From Combretum micranthum (taxonomy: Eukaryota > Streptophyta > Magnoliopsida > Myrtales > Combretaceae), in assembly GCA_024138025.1 (NCBI GenBank), contig JAMXBD010000962.1:186001-250000 (forward strand): a DNA stretch of 64,000 nucleotides. The letters are read 5' to 3'. The first letter of the stretch is position 1. The number at the start of each line of letters is the position of its first letter. A program made the position numbers and the translations under genes. Shown one piece after another: positions 1-10,260 of this stretch. The notes under the pieces are model-generated. The model was not told where the DNA came from. It was given only the letters and a program-made list of their open reading frames with translations, and did not search any database.

Positions 1-446
1 GATGAATGGGTAGTGTGTTTGTTATTTTATTCTTGAAGTTGTAAGGAATAGTATAGAGTATTTTGAGAGAGATTTGTTAGAGAGAGGTTTTGAGAGGAAA
101 TTTTGATAGAGTTTTGTTATGTAAAATGAATGCATGAAAGAATAAAGGAGGAATAAGATATTTATAGAATTTTTGGAGTGAATTTTTGATGTAATAAAAT
201 AAATTGAAAAGAAATTAATATAGAGAAAGAGAGAGGGAGGCCAGCGCAAATAAGGAAGAGAGAGAGAGAGGATATTTTGTTTGTTTTGTAATTTTTGTAA
301 AGAAAAGAAATAATGTGTAAGGTTTGATGTGAATAAAGTTGTATTGAAAATATAAAAATAAGAAAATAGGTATGTAGGTAGTAAAAAATAGGTATAAGAA
401 AAAGTAGAGATAGTGAATTAGTAATGAATAGTACGAATAGTACTAT

Positions 447-2128
447 TGATGGTCCGTTAAAATAATCAAGAGGGGGGTGAATTTATTATTATATGAAAAA
501 TTTCGCCTCTTTTAAATAAAAAACAAAATATTGTTGAAAATCGTGAAAACAAATAAATAAATAAAATGCAATAATTAAAAGATCAGAGTTAGAAGATCAG
601 GCAAACAAAATATAGTGGTTCTGCCTTGTGCGTCAGTCCACTCTTCCAGCTCTACGCCGGGGTCTCGGTTGACTTTACCGGTGATGTTTCACTATATCAA
701 AATTCAAATGAGAGTACAATCAAGCCACCATCTTGGCAAAGTCTCACTATTGAATCTCTCTAGCTTAAACTCTGAGCTAATACTCAACTTAGTGATAAAT
801 AACTCTCACACACTTCTCAGAAATAACAAATCTTTGAGGATTTAAAAATATATATTTCCTCTACAAATTAAGCTCAATAAAAATATAGGAGTAAGCTGCT
901 CTTTGCGAAAGAATAAATTCTTCTTTTATGCGAATCCGAATACTTGTTCTTCTCTCTTCTATTTTTGTTTTTTCTTCTAATTCCTTAAATATATCTCTTA
1001 ATCACCAACGGTTATTTCCAGCAAATTTCAAAAGACTTCTTCTGTTTTGAAAATTTGGATAAATATGACGTGATCTTCTCTTCCTAATCTGTTGTCCTTT
1101 GAATTTAACTTTTAAATGATATAAAATGTTAGTTATATCGAGATCTTCCCTTGAAATCCTAACTTTGGATAAACTTTAAGAAATCTTGTTATAACCACTA
1201 GAATCTTCTCTTCAAATTGAAATTGAATGTTACCATTCTTCACGGAAATTTTTGAAAATGGAAGAAACAGAAACTAATAATATCTTTCTTGATATAGTTT
1301 TGTCGATACGTAATCTTTCTGATGAATTTGTAAAAAACAAATCTTCCTTATCTGATGTATGACGTGATAAGCTTCAGTGATTACAAAGATATTCTTATCA
1401 CAAACTTCTTGATAGATTTGAATAAACAAACCTGATATTGTAACCTTTATCCAAAAGTTAGATTTGATACCCTTAAAAATATGAAGACCTATTCTTTTGT
1501 AACAAACTTTATCCTTAATATCTTTACTTGTATAACAAATCTTATCATAGAAAAACATTATGATAATTTTGTCATAAAAAATAATTCATGCATTTTGGTA
1601 AAAATAATTAAAAAAAATCAAATTATTTTATCTATATAGAAAAACTTGAAAACATCTTGATGTGATTTGATCCCCATGATATTAAATTCATCTTTATGTA
1701 ATATATCAAGTATATTACCCAAATATACTTTGACAAATAAAGCTGGGTCATGAAAAATATTAAAACAAAGTTTTAATCACTTTTTAAAAAATAAAAAATC
1801 ATATCCAGCTTTAAAGGTTCTGAAACAGTTTCTGTAACTTTATCTTTCTATTAAGAAGGTTCTGAAATTGCTTCTGACTAGCTTGATAAGCATATTTGTC
1901 TACTAGTAAATTCTGAAAATGCTTCTAACTAGCATATATGAGTTTTACTGAAAGATCTGAAAATGCTTCTGAAAGACTTTCTTTAGATACCAAAGCTTAA
2001 TGAACCTTCTGAAATAACTTCTGACTCATACAACTATCAAAGGTTCTGAATAAGCTTCTGTTAAATCATACTTAGAAACAATTAATCTTCCTTTTGTTAT
2101 CATCAAAATATTATTAGAGAACTTAACA
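447..2128 (+). mobile_element. Solo LTR C, nested in LTR A1
   Basis: The body begins TGATGGTCCG and ends ACTTAACA, a TG...CA pair, and is flanked by ACTAT at 442-446 and 2129-2133. Family A sequence resumes on both sides (compare the ACCGGT-containing block near 2160 with 53765 in A3). The early motif AAGAGGGGGGTGAAT is typical of the 5' end of a common plant LTR class. No internal region or coding sequence is present, so this is a solo LTR of 1682 bp. Confidence 0.8.
1810..2070 (+). repeat. Degenerate GGTTCTGAAA / CTTCTG motif cluster in LTR C
   Basis: Pairs of the words TTCTGAAA and GCTTCTG recur about every 40-70 bases (for example near 1816, 1858, 1910, 1957, 2007 and 2040). Each pair can form a short imperfect stem. 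This lies in the 3' half of the LTR; function unknown. Confidence 0.5.
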
Positions 2129-2725
2129 ACTATGAATAGTGGATTAGACATATAAAATACCGGTAATAATAAAAATACGCGTAAACGAGCTCTATCTGTT
2201 ATTTTTAGTTATCAAAAAATTGTGAAACTTATATTTTTGAAATCCTTGTTTAATTATGAGTCTTTTGGTGTTATTAGAATATTTTTATTATTCCGAGCTC
2301 CAGGACACGCTTTTCGAGAACTGATCCCGTTTGAGTCCGAAGGACACTTGAAATTCGCGAATCTGATATTTTTATATTACCCTATATTATTACGAACTAT
2401 TATAAGCCATTAACTCAATTTCATTTTCTAGGATTTGAGAACATGGGATTGCCGGAGTTGAAATTATTTGATTGTCTTGATCTTTATTGACTTTTGAAAC
2501 TCCGGTTTGACTAGGGTTAGAGTTTAATCCAACTTTACCCTAGATATTGAGGAGTTTACCTTAGGGATAGGCTAGATGGACTTTCTCATGCTGGATTTTG
2601 TGCCGAATGATTAATGAATCTTCTCTTATGAAATTCCGTGATCGAAATTGGTTTCAACTTGGATCAGACTTTAAGGTTTCGATTCGGTATTCTAAAGCCA
2701 TTTTTGAAAAATTCGGGGGCTTACA

Positions 2726-3176
2726 ATGATCATCTTAGCCAGATATCTTCTACATTCTTCTTGATCAAACTTCCAATTACTAAGCAAATTTGCATAAGTC
2801 CCCTCATCAGATTTAGGTGTAGGTTTAAAAGCTAATGTTGATTGGCTCTTGTTAACATTATAAGGATACTTTTTACACCTACTTAAATGATTACCTAAGT
2901 AACTTGTGCCATTAGCAGACGTAGATATAAGAGACTTGGTGCAGTGTTTACATATAGCTCTAGGATCATTATCATCATTATTCTTCTTAAAACGTTCCTA
3001 AAACCAAGATGGTTTTCTTTTACGTACCTTTGAGTTAGCTAGCTAAGGAGGAGGATGTTTTGTTGCATTCCCGTCACACTTATAGGTTGGGAGCTCACAT
3101 TCTCATTAATTAAAGCTTAAGGGACCTCATTCGAAGTAGAGTCCGTGGTTTTTTCATTATCTCCAATGCTAGACAT
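2726..3176 (-). pseudogene. hAT transposase N-terminus with BED zinc finger (broken)
   Basis: Reading the minus strand from the ATG at 3176, a short acidic start is followed by a frame change and then a basic stretch (RKRKPSWF, a stop, ERFKK). Next comes a zinc-finger pattern: ICKHC, then GTSYLGNHLSRC about 20 residues later. C-x2-C ... H-x3-C is the BED finger found at the N-terminus of Ac/Tam3-type hAT transposases, where it binds the transposon ends. At least two in-frame stops (one probably a TGG to TAG change) and a frameshift make it non-functional. LTR A1 cuts the gene at 2725, so the catalytic and dimerisation parts are not seen. An acceptor-like TTGTTGTAG sits directly before the ATG, consistent with a leader intron reaching back to about 8314. 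Confidence 0.7.
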
Positions 3177-4475
3177 CTACAACAATATCAACAAAAAGAT
3201 ATATTAGGTAAAACTAAATTTAGTAAGTGAATCCTGGAAGCATAACAATAAAAAGAAATTTAATACAAGATCTTATACCAAAAATAATGTACAATATAAT
3301 TATTAATACAATAGCCATGTTCCACTTTTTGTCTTTCTCTCCCCTTAAATCATTATACTAGCCAACACCATAGTATCAATACAAACACGATACAAACATA
3401 AAAAAAATGATATTTAATATGTTATATTAAGTTTATATATAGTAATTAAGTAGAATTCTTTCCTCTAAAGGAATATGCAATTTTGGAAAACGAGGCATCG
3501 ACTAATCTTTATTTAGTGGGTTTTAGAGCAGTGGCAAATTTTTAGAGATTAAATATGCAAAGATGTTAAGCTCCTTGACAGATCTAATAAGATCGACTGT
3601 CTTAAACATGGTGCGGGATCTCATAAATCATCTCAATGAACATAACCAAGTATTCCTTTGTTTTACAATACCTAATTCTAAGCATTTTTTTTTTCTATCT
3701 ATTTAGCTCATTGTGGCATCTACTTGAATATTATGTTTGGCAAGAATAAGATGGTTAAAAATAAATACATACATATAACCCTCTTATAAAATTAATTATC
3801 TAAAATTCCCTATAAATTTGGGCTTGTTCACTCTTTACTTTTATTCACTTTTACAGACATATCAATTTAAACGGTCTTTCCTAATACTTAAATTATATTT
3901 TTAACATTGTCTTTATTAAAAGTATTTGAATTTTCATATTTCAATTCTCATGACCCAATCATCATCTCCATCGTAAACATAAAATAAAAGCAAATAAGAT
4001 AATGATAGTATAGTTTTCCATACAATAAATTTCACAAGGATATAAATCAAAACATAACAGATACAAAACAAACACAATAGGATTTTTTTTTTTTAAAGAC
4101 AATCCAAATAGGCTCGTTGGAGCTTAAATGTTTAGACAGGTCTTTTATTTATTGTGCTCAATGTAGAAGATATATGTGAATATTGCTTCTTACATCTGTT
4201 TTTATCTTGTTACTGTAGATACTTACAACAGACTTTGCGTTAATTCTTTTGAATCTAGGATAGCAACAACTTGGTGAGTGGTGAAGCAAGGTACTTGTTG
4301 AATATCTTTTGGCTGGATTTGTACATACTATTCCAAGGACACCAACCTACCTACTATGACAATGGATCTCTAAAATCTTTGCTTCTTATGTTTTACAATG
4401 CCTATTTTATCTCTCAATGCTTCTATTCGTAAAGAAAATGAGGAAATGGTTAAGATGCTTTTAGAGGGAGGGGCA
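3177..4475. other. Probable hAT leader-intron sequence, no gene seen
   Basis: AT-rich sequence between the transposase start and solo LTR B. It has no sustained reading frame apart from the ankyrin-like fragment at its right end. A stretch of 11 T residues occurs at 4084-4094. Confidence 0.4.
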
Positions 4476-5189
4476 AGAGTTGTCGAGCCTGGATTTTCCA
4501 CTATCTGGTTCATTTCTTCTAACCCGATTCACATTAAACCGAACCCATTTAACATGAATCCTCAACTAGGGGTTAAGATAAATTTTAAATTTTTGAAAAT
4601 GATTTAGAGTCGCCACCCTATATAAATCGGGAAAAAAAACAAAAGCTAGGATCAATGGGTCGGTTGATCCTAACTTAGCTACTAGTATGCGAAAAAATTT
4701 GATTTAAAAAAACAAACTTTTTAAAAACCAGATATCATGGATTCAAAGGCTAACCTATTAAAACCAAATCGGTTACCACTTTCGGAATTTTAAATTTATA
4801 ATATATCATTTACATGCTTAAAAATTCAAATAAAAATATTTACAAGTCACATTTTTTGTTTTTCTTTTTATGTTTTTATATTTTTTATTGCTCAAAAATT
4901 TCACAAAAATAACCAAAATGATAAACAAAAAATATTTTTTTCATTTTTTATTGTCGCCCTGTAGGTGCCTATGTACTCGCTAATCGAGATAAGACAAAAC
5001 GTAGTTCTTTTGAAAAGAACCTTAGTTTGTTGATCAATTTTAATTTTTGAACTCTTTTCACTTTAAATTCATTAAATTTTGAATTTTTATGAAACCATTT
5101 TTTAATAATCCTATGATCTAATCAATTGATTTTCATTTATGAAAATGCAATTTTCTAAGTCCAAAATCGTTTTTCTTAAAATCATTTTA

Positions 5190-5830
5190 TGATAATTCAT
5201 GGCTAATTTAATGCTACATGAAAAATCAATTTTGATTAAACTTGATTGAATATTTTCATAGCTAATTTAATGCTATATGAAAATATTTTGATTGAAAACT
5301 TTTGGATGACTATTTTCATAGCTAATTTATGAAAATAATTTGATGAAAACTTGATTATTTTATAGCAAATTTATGAAAATAATTTGATGAAAACTTAGAT
5401 TATTTTCATAGCAGATTTATGAAAATGATTTAATGAAAACTTGGATTATTTTCATAGCAAATTTATGAAAAATTTGATGAAAACTTGGATTATTTTCATA
5501 GCAAATTTATGAAAATGATTTGACGAAAACTCGATTATTTTCATAGCAAATTTATTTATGAAAATGATTTGATGAAAACTCGGATTATTTTCATAGCAAA
5601 TTTATGAAAATGATTTAATGAAAACTCGATTATTTTCATAGCAAATTTATGAAAATGATTTGATGAAAACTCGATATTTTCATAGCAAATTTATGAAAAT
5701 GATTTGATGAAAACTCGGATTATTTTCATAGCAAATTTATGAAAACAATTTGATGAAACTGGATTATTTTCATAGCAAATTTATGAAAATGATTTGATGA
5801 AAACTTGATTATTTTCATAGCAAATTTAAG
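5190..5830 (-). repeat. ~47-bp tandem repeat in LTR B (about 13 copies)
   Basis: TATTTTCATAGCAAATTTAT recurs every 41-53 bases from about 5254 to 5810. Each unit contains the inverted pair ATTTTCATA / TATGAAAAT around GCAAATT, so each can form a small hairpin. Units vary in length and the first few are more diverged. Confidence 0.85.
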
Positions 5831-6249
5831 GTTATATGAAATATTTTAGATTGAAAAATTTAATCCAAACTCACCTGGACCGTTGGATCGTTCGGATCAG
5901 ATATAGAGCGCTGATCTGGATGTGAACCGTTGACCGCTAACTGTTGACCGCTGACTGTACGAGTAGACTGAAACCAACAATCAATTTGCTTTCTTCCCCC
6001 AGGAACCTGTTTGATTCCAACTTTTTTGAGTGATTTTTGCTTAGATATTTGTATGGAATTTTTTTCTCTATGTTATATTTTTTTTATTCTTTGCTTCTTC
6101 TTTTTTTTTTCTCTCTCCGTTTTTGTGTTTTTCTTCTCTCTAAACCATTACTTCGAAAATTTTCGAATGCTTTGAATCTCTGAGTAATCCTTGCAATTGT
6201 TGTATGCCTTTTGTTCATGGATCATTCCTATTTATAGATCCATAGTCTG

Positions 6250-6745
6250 ATTTCAGTTACGAATTGCATTTAATGACTTCTCAATTTTTCGCAAAAAATT
6301 TAACTTGAAAATTGGAATTTGATTCGTTCGTAACTGATGAAATTGATGATCATTACGAATTGCATTTAATGACTTCCCAATTTTTCGCAAAAAATTTAAC
6401 TCGAAAATTGGAATTTGATTCGTTCGTAACTGATGAAATTGATGATCAATTACGAATTGCATTTAATGACTTCCTAATTTTTCGCAAAAAATTTAACTCG
6501 AAAATTGGAATTTGATTCGTTCGTAACTGATGAAATTGATGATCAGTTACGAATTGCATTTAATGACTTCCTAATTTTTCGCAAAAAGTTTAACTCGAAA
6601 ATTGGAATTTGATTCGTTCGTAACTGATGAAATTGATGATCAGTTACGAATTGTATTTAATGACTTCCCAATTTTTCGCAAAAAATTAACTCGAAAATTG
6701 GAATTTGATTCGTTCGTAACTGATGAAATTGATGATTAATCCTCG
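6250..6745 (-). repeat. 97-bp tandem repeat in LTR B U3 (five copies)
   Basis: The word TACGAATTGCATTTAATGAC (TACGAATTGT in the last copy) starts at 6258, 6354, 6451, 6548 and 6645, a steady 96-97-base spacing with few substitutions. Each junction holds the 12-bp arms TTCGTAACTGAT and ATCAGTTACGAA, perfect in the best copies, around about ten bases. On the minus strand the array lies just upstream of the LTR's TATA box. Confidence 0.9.
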
Positions 6746-7079
6746 AATATTCGATCCTATCTCTGTATAGGATCAATTGAATCGTTGAATTCATTGAATT
6801 TGATCAGCCGCCATTGATGATTCTTCAATTTTTCAGATTTTCGAAATTTTCCCCAATTTTCAACTGAAAAATTGGGGTTGTTCGAGGCTTGATTTTCGCA
6901 CACATTTAATACAAATCCAATCCATCCCATGCCGACATTGAATCCTCATCCTCAATTTTGAAAAAAAAAAAAAAGAAACAAAGATTATCCATTCAAATCA
7001 TGATCCAAAGTGGATGAGTCGGGTTGATTTCGAACCAAAAAATATGAGGACAAAAGGCCAAAAATTTATGCCTCCAAGC

Positions 7080-7160
7080 TGGTTCGAACCCATGACCTGT
7101 GGCTGGTCTAGTCATATGGGTTAGTGGTCTTAACTGTTAAGCCGTTGGCCTGTGCCTGGT
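7080..7160 (-). other. tRNA-like segment with a pol III B-box match in LTR B
   Basis: GGTTCGAACC, close to the tRNA B-box consensus, lies at 7091-7100, next to short tRNA-like words (GTTAAG, GGCC). No cloverleaf closes convincingly, so this is not called a tRNA gene. It may be an old tRNA-derived insertion carried by the LTR. Confidence 0.3.
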
Positions 7161-7500
7161 TGGGTCTAGCAAAATTAATATTTAAGGCTCTTAAAAATTG
7201 CATTTAATTAAACAAAATAATTTTGAAAAATTGTTTAATTAACTTTAAAAACAATTTATAACAAAAATATGTATTATATCAAGCTCGAATTTTTTTTTTT
7301 TAAATTTACTTTTCTTTACTACTCTCATTTTTCTCTCATTTTTTTATTTTTCTTACTACTTCTATATTATCTTATTTTTTGTGCTATTTTGTATTTTTTT
7401 TTTTCTATTATTATATTTTTTTTTGTGAGCTTGACATAATACTAATTTTTATCATAAATTTAAGCCTTAAATTGAGCAAAAATTGGGTGTCTACAAGAGT

Positions 7501-8313
7501 AAATAAACTGATGCCAACAGATGGACTCCCACAACTCCAGAAGAAAGAGTAGGGAATAAAAGCATACATGATCTCTTTGTAAATATGAACAAATAAATCC
7601 CATCAGGGGAGCACAAAATTGACATTATTGAACTAGAAATTAAAGAAGATTTAATAGGTCAAAGGTAAACTTAGCAACTCCAAGTTCTCCAAATTTTAGT
7701 AAGTGTTAGCTTCATTGATTGAATGATTAGAAAGATCAATCGAACCGTAATTGAACTCTATTTAAAATCAAGTTTTATTATTTTTGGTGTAGTTAAACAA
7801 AACTGTAGCACATTAATTGTACTCACTTAAGAGATTAACTTAAGCCAAGCTGGTTTAGTCCTTTTTTGTTTAGTTGATCAAAGAGGTAGACAATCGACAT
7901 GATGGATACAATCATGGGGTGGGATTCAATCGACTAACCACTCATACTTCATAGAACATTGAATTTCATCGAAGTAAAATACAACTTCCAGAACTCATAC
8001 CAAACTTTCGAAGCAACCATTCCACAAAGTAACTCAACATCAATATAATTGGATTTAATAATAACTTAGTCTGTCACCAAAATTTTATCGAGTTTATGTA
8101 CTCTCCAATTAGTTCATGCCATCTATAAATAAATATGCATAGTGCATATTGGAACACCATTTAGATACGCCAAGAACATGAACATCAACACAAACCATTT
8201 CTGATAAGACATAACAAGATTCATACGTCATAGAAACAAACTTACTTAAGTTGTATCATTGTCAAGCTCACATATCAATTGAACAAAAGATTAATATAAA
8301 ATCACACATCGGG
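7501..8313. other. Intron-like part of the hAT relic, no gene seen
   Basis: Apart from the last codons of the ankyrin-like fragment this stretch has no convincing frame, RNA gene or repeat. Confidence 0.35.
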
Positions 8314-8830
8314 TACCTTCTCTGTTCTCTCTAGGTTTAGGTCTGGTAAAGACGAAATTAGACCAGAGAAGAGGAGGATGGACCGGGTAAGACATTGCGG
8401 TTGTGAGAGGAGTAGGGATTGAGGGCTGTGGTCACTGGTGAGAAAGGAAATTGAAATAGGTTTTATTTTGGGTTTCAATCCATAACCATAGTTGAAGTTG
8501 AGGGAAGGCAAAAGAAAGGGTTGCGCGCGAACTGCAGTTGAGAAAAGAAATAAGGGTAGGGACATAGGGTTTGACTTTCAACAATTATTCCTCAATTTAT
8601 ATTTTTTTGAAAAAATAATTATATGGGCATATAAATTATATATTTTTATAATTACGAATTGGTTAATCGAATCCCTGGAATCTAAAAACCGAAAATCGAA
8701 ACTGAAAATCGAAAAAATTAAAAATGCTAATCCTAAACCCAAACCGATGGATCGATTAACCCCCTTTTTTTTTATTGGTTTCCTGATTTCGGTTTGGTTA
8801 TCTTAAATATTAGGTTTTTGCACACCCCTA
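8314..8830 (-). other. hAT terminus and leader exon
   Basis: The minus strand runs from the terminal TAGGGGTGTGCA through subterminal words related to CCGAAAATCGAAA, common in plant hAT ends, into a pyrimidine-rich leader. A donor-like GAAG|GTACCC lies near 8314. An 87-codon open frame at 8302-8565 on this strand matches no family I know and is probably leader sequence. Confidence 0.45.
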
Positions 8831-10260
8831 GTACCTGAGAGAAATATCTCTAGGGCGTCAACCATAGGTAGGGTGCTGCAATAGATATCTATAAGAAGGT
8901 AAGCTTCTTGTTTAGTAGAATTAATTCCACAAATAAAGTACTTGGACAATTAATATTCAAACAAGTTATTAAATAAGCATATGAGGCAATCAAATACATG
9001 AGCAAATAATACATATGATTTTTTAGGAATCATACGTTGAATGGATTTACCCCTCCATTAGGGGTTAGGTGTTTTGAGCAACATGCCATAATTCACAAAT
9101 GAGGTTTTTATAGTTTTTATATAAGCCACTACTAGCCACAAAAATATGTATTTTTCGGATATCTACCCACTTTATTACGGATCATTCTCCATAGAGTAGA
9201 TAATTTCGGGTTCCACGGGCCTCATTACTATACCTTTGTCCTACCAAGGGTATAGTAACGAATGCAATGTGACTTATTACGTGTCATGCATGATTCATTT
9301 TATTTAAGAAATCATGGCATAAATAAATATTTTAAAAGTGATCATGGAGTTCGCAGAAATTCATTCCTATACTAAATCATACAATGATTAGCTAACCATT
9401 CCCGCTTCGATATACTTAACATAAGTTCAATCATATAAGTAAGGCACATGTGTTGTCATGCTTTTATCTTTTCCTAATTCTAGTGCCGCTAATCTACAAG
9501 CAAAAACATAAGTACAAAAATGTAATAATTTAAACTCACTCAGCTATGGGAGCAAAAGCTCATAGTCAAAATAATCCTCTGGTGGAATCTTGAATCCACA
9601 TCACCTAAACAAGAGAAATACCTAAAATGAGTATTTTTGGAAGTTTACTTAAACTTGTATTTCTATTTCACTAAGTTCGTAAAAAATCGTATAGAGTGAA
9701 ATTCCAACTTAAAACAACTATAACTTGCTCTTTAACTCAGAATTTCGCATTTATATATCGTTTTCTACTTACTAAAAATTTATCTATTTCTAAGGTTATT
9801 TTCTTCATAAAAGGTCATTTGGGTTCTTAAAAGATACGGTGGGGGCTTTTAAACATAATTTTTCTAACTTTGTGTCAACAAAAAAAAAATCCCATAGAAA
9901 TCATGTAAGTATCGTATGTGAAAAATCCTTTCAATATATGCAACTCATATCATACACGTGATTCTAATGATGTTGTCTTAACAAATGTTTTTTTTCATAA
10001 AACAATCTTGTCTTGGTAGTTGAAAAAGTGAAGTTTGACAAAATTATGTTAAGTTATTTGGAATAAAACTAAGGATTTTTAAGTCATCAAATATGTGATA
10101 TAGTTTAATTTTTTAATTTCTAAAAGATAATTTTTTATTCAAAAACTTTGGTCTTTCTAAGTTATTCTCAAAATTTATTCCCTAAGTATAACTTTACTTG
10201 GTGAGTTAATTTTTAACTTATTTTGGAAAGCTTGTTTTGGTCTTTATACTTGCTAAAATG
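8831..10260 (-). mobile_element. LTR of family A, copy A2, downstream half
   Basis: Read on the minus strand, this aligns block by block with A3 from about 55500 to 56519 (shared blocks include GATTCATGCAT, TAAATAACTTGTTT and TATAGATATCT). It is separated from the upstream half (20641-22335) by the Tekay element. The two halves total 3125 bp, against about 3135 bp for the matching part of A3. The last ~340 bp of the LTR are missing at 8830, where the hAT end begins, and should lie beyond the hAT outside the window. Confidence 0.75.

Larger units (their letters stand above)
1..2725 (-). mobile_element. LTR of family A, copy A1 (partial, runs off the left edge)
   Basis: On the minus strand the LTR starts at 2725 with TGTAAGCCCCCGAATTTTTC, matching the starts of A2 (22335) and A3 (53385). 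A TATA-like TATAAATA lies on the minus strand near 158-166, followed by the purine-rich leader shared with A2 and A3. About 1.69 kb of the span (447-2133) is the nested LTR C and its target duplication. The 3' end of A1 is outside the window. Its right edge cuts a hAT transposase reading frame; the five bases beyond it, ATGAT, would be the target duplication, but the partner copy cannot be seen. Confidence 0.75.
4481..7495 (-). mobile_element. Solo LTR B
   Basis: In plus coordinates it begins TGTCGAGCCTGG and ends GGTGTCTACA, with the 5-bp duplication AGAGT at 4476-4480 and 7496-7500. The minus orientation is set by TATAAATA near 6237-6230 followed by a leader, and by the minus-strand start TGTAGACACCC. 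Two tandem arrays lie inside: a 97-bp array upstream of the TATA box and a ~47-bp array downstream. There are no internal coding domains, so this is a solo LTR of 3015 bp. Confidence 0.85.
4404..7558 (+). pseudogene. Ankyrin-repeat-like coding fragment split by solo LTR B
   Basis: Before the LTR the plus strand reads ENEEMVKMLLEGGARV. If LTR B and one copy of its AGAGT duplication are ignored, the frame continues on the other side (7496 onward) as NKLMPTDGLPQL and stops at about 7558. EMVKMLLEGGARVN followed by a DGL-type turn resembles an ankyrin repeat (second helix, then the start of the next repeat). Only one repeat is seen, with no clear exon borders. It lies inside the inferred hAT intron on the opposite strand, so it may be captured host sequence or chance. 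Confidence 0.35.
2726..8830 (-). mobile_element. Visible part of a hAT transposon relic (5' end at 8830)
   Basis: The 5' terminus on the minus strand is TAGGGGTGTGCA (8830-8819), a typical plant hAT end. It abuts LTR A2 sequence, and GTACCTGA (8831-8838) would be one 8-bp target duplication. Inward come a CT/GA-rich leader, a donor-like site near 8314, an intron-like stretch interrupted by solo LTR B, and the BED-finger transposase start at 3176. The other end lies beyond LTR A1, outside the window. That these pieces form one element is an inference from order and orientation. Confidence 0.6.

Noticed and set aside
5190..5830. Regular repeats resembling a CRISPR array
   Set aside because: Repeats are contiguous with no unique spacers, unit length varies, the context is a plant LTR and there are no cas genes.
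8302..8565. 87-codon minus-strand frame with a leader-like hydrophobic start
   Set aside because: It lies in the presumed non-coding leader of the hAT relic, and the low-complexity pyrimidine-rich DNA explains the Ser/Leu/Pro composition.
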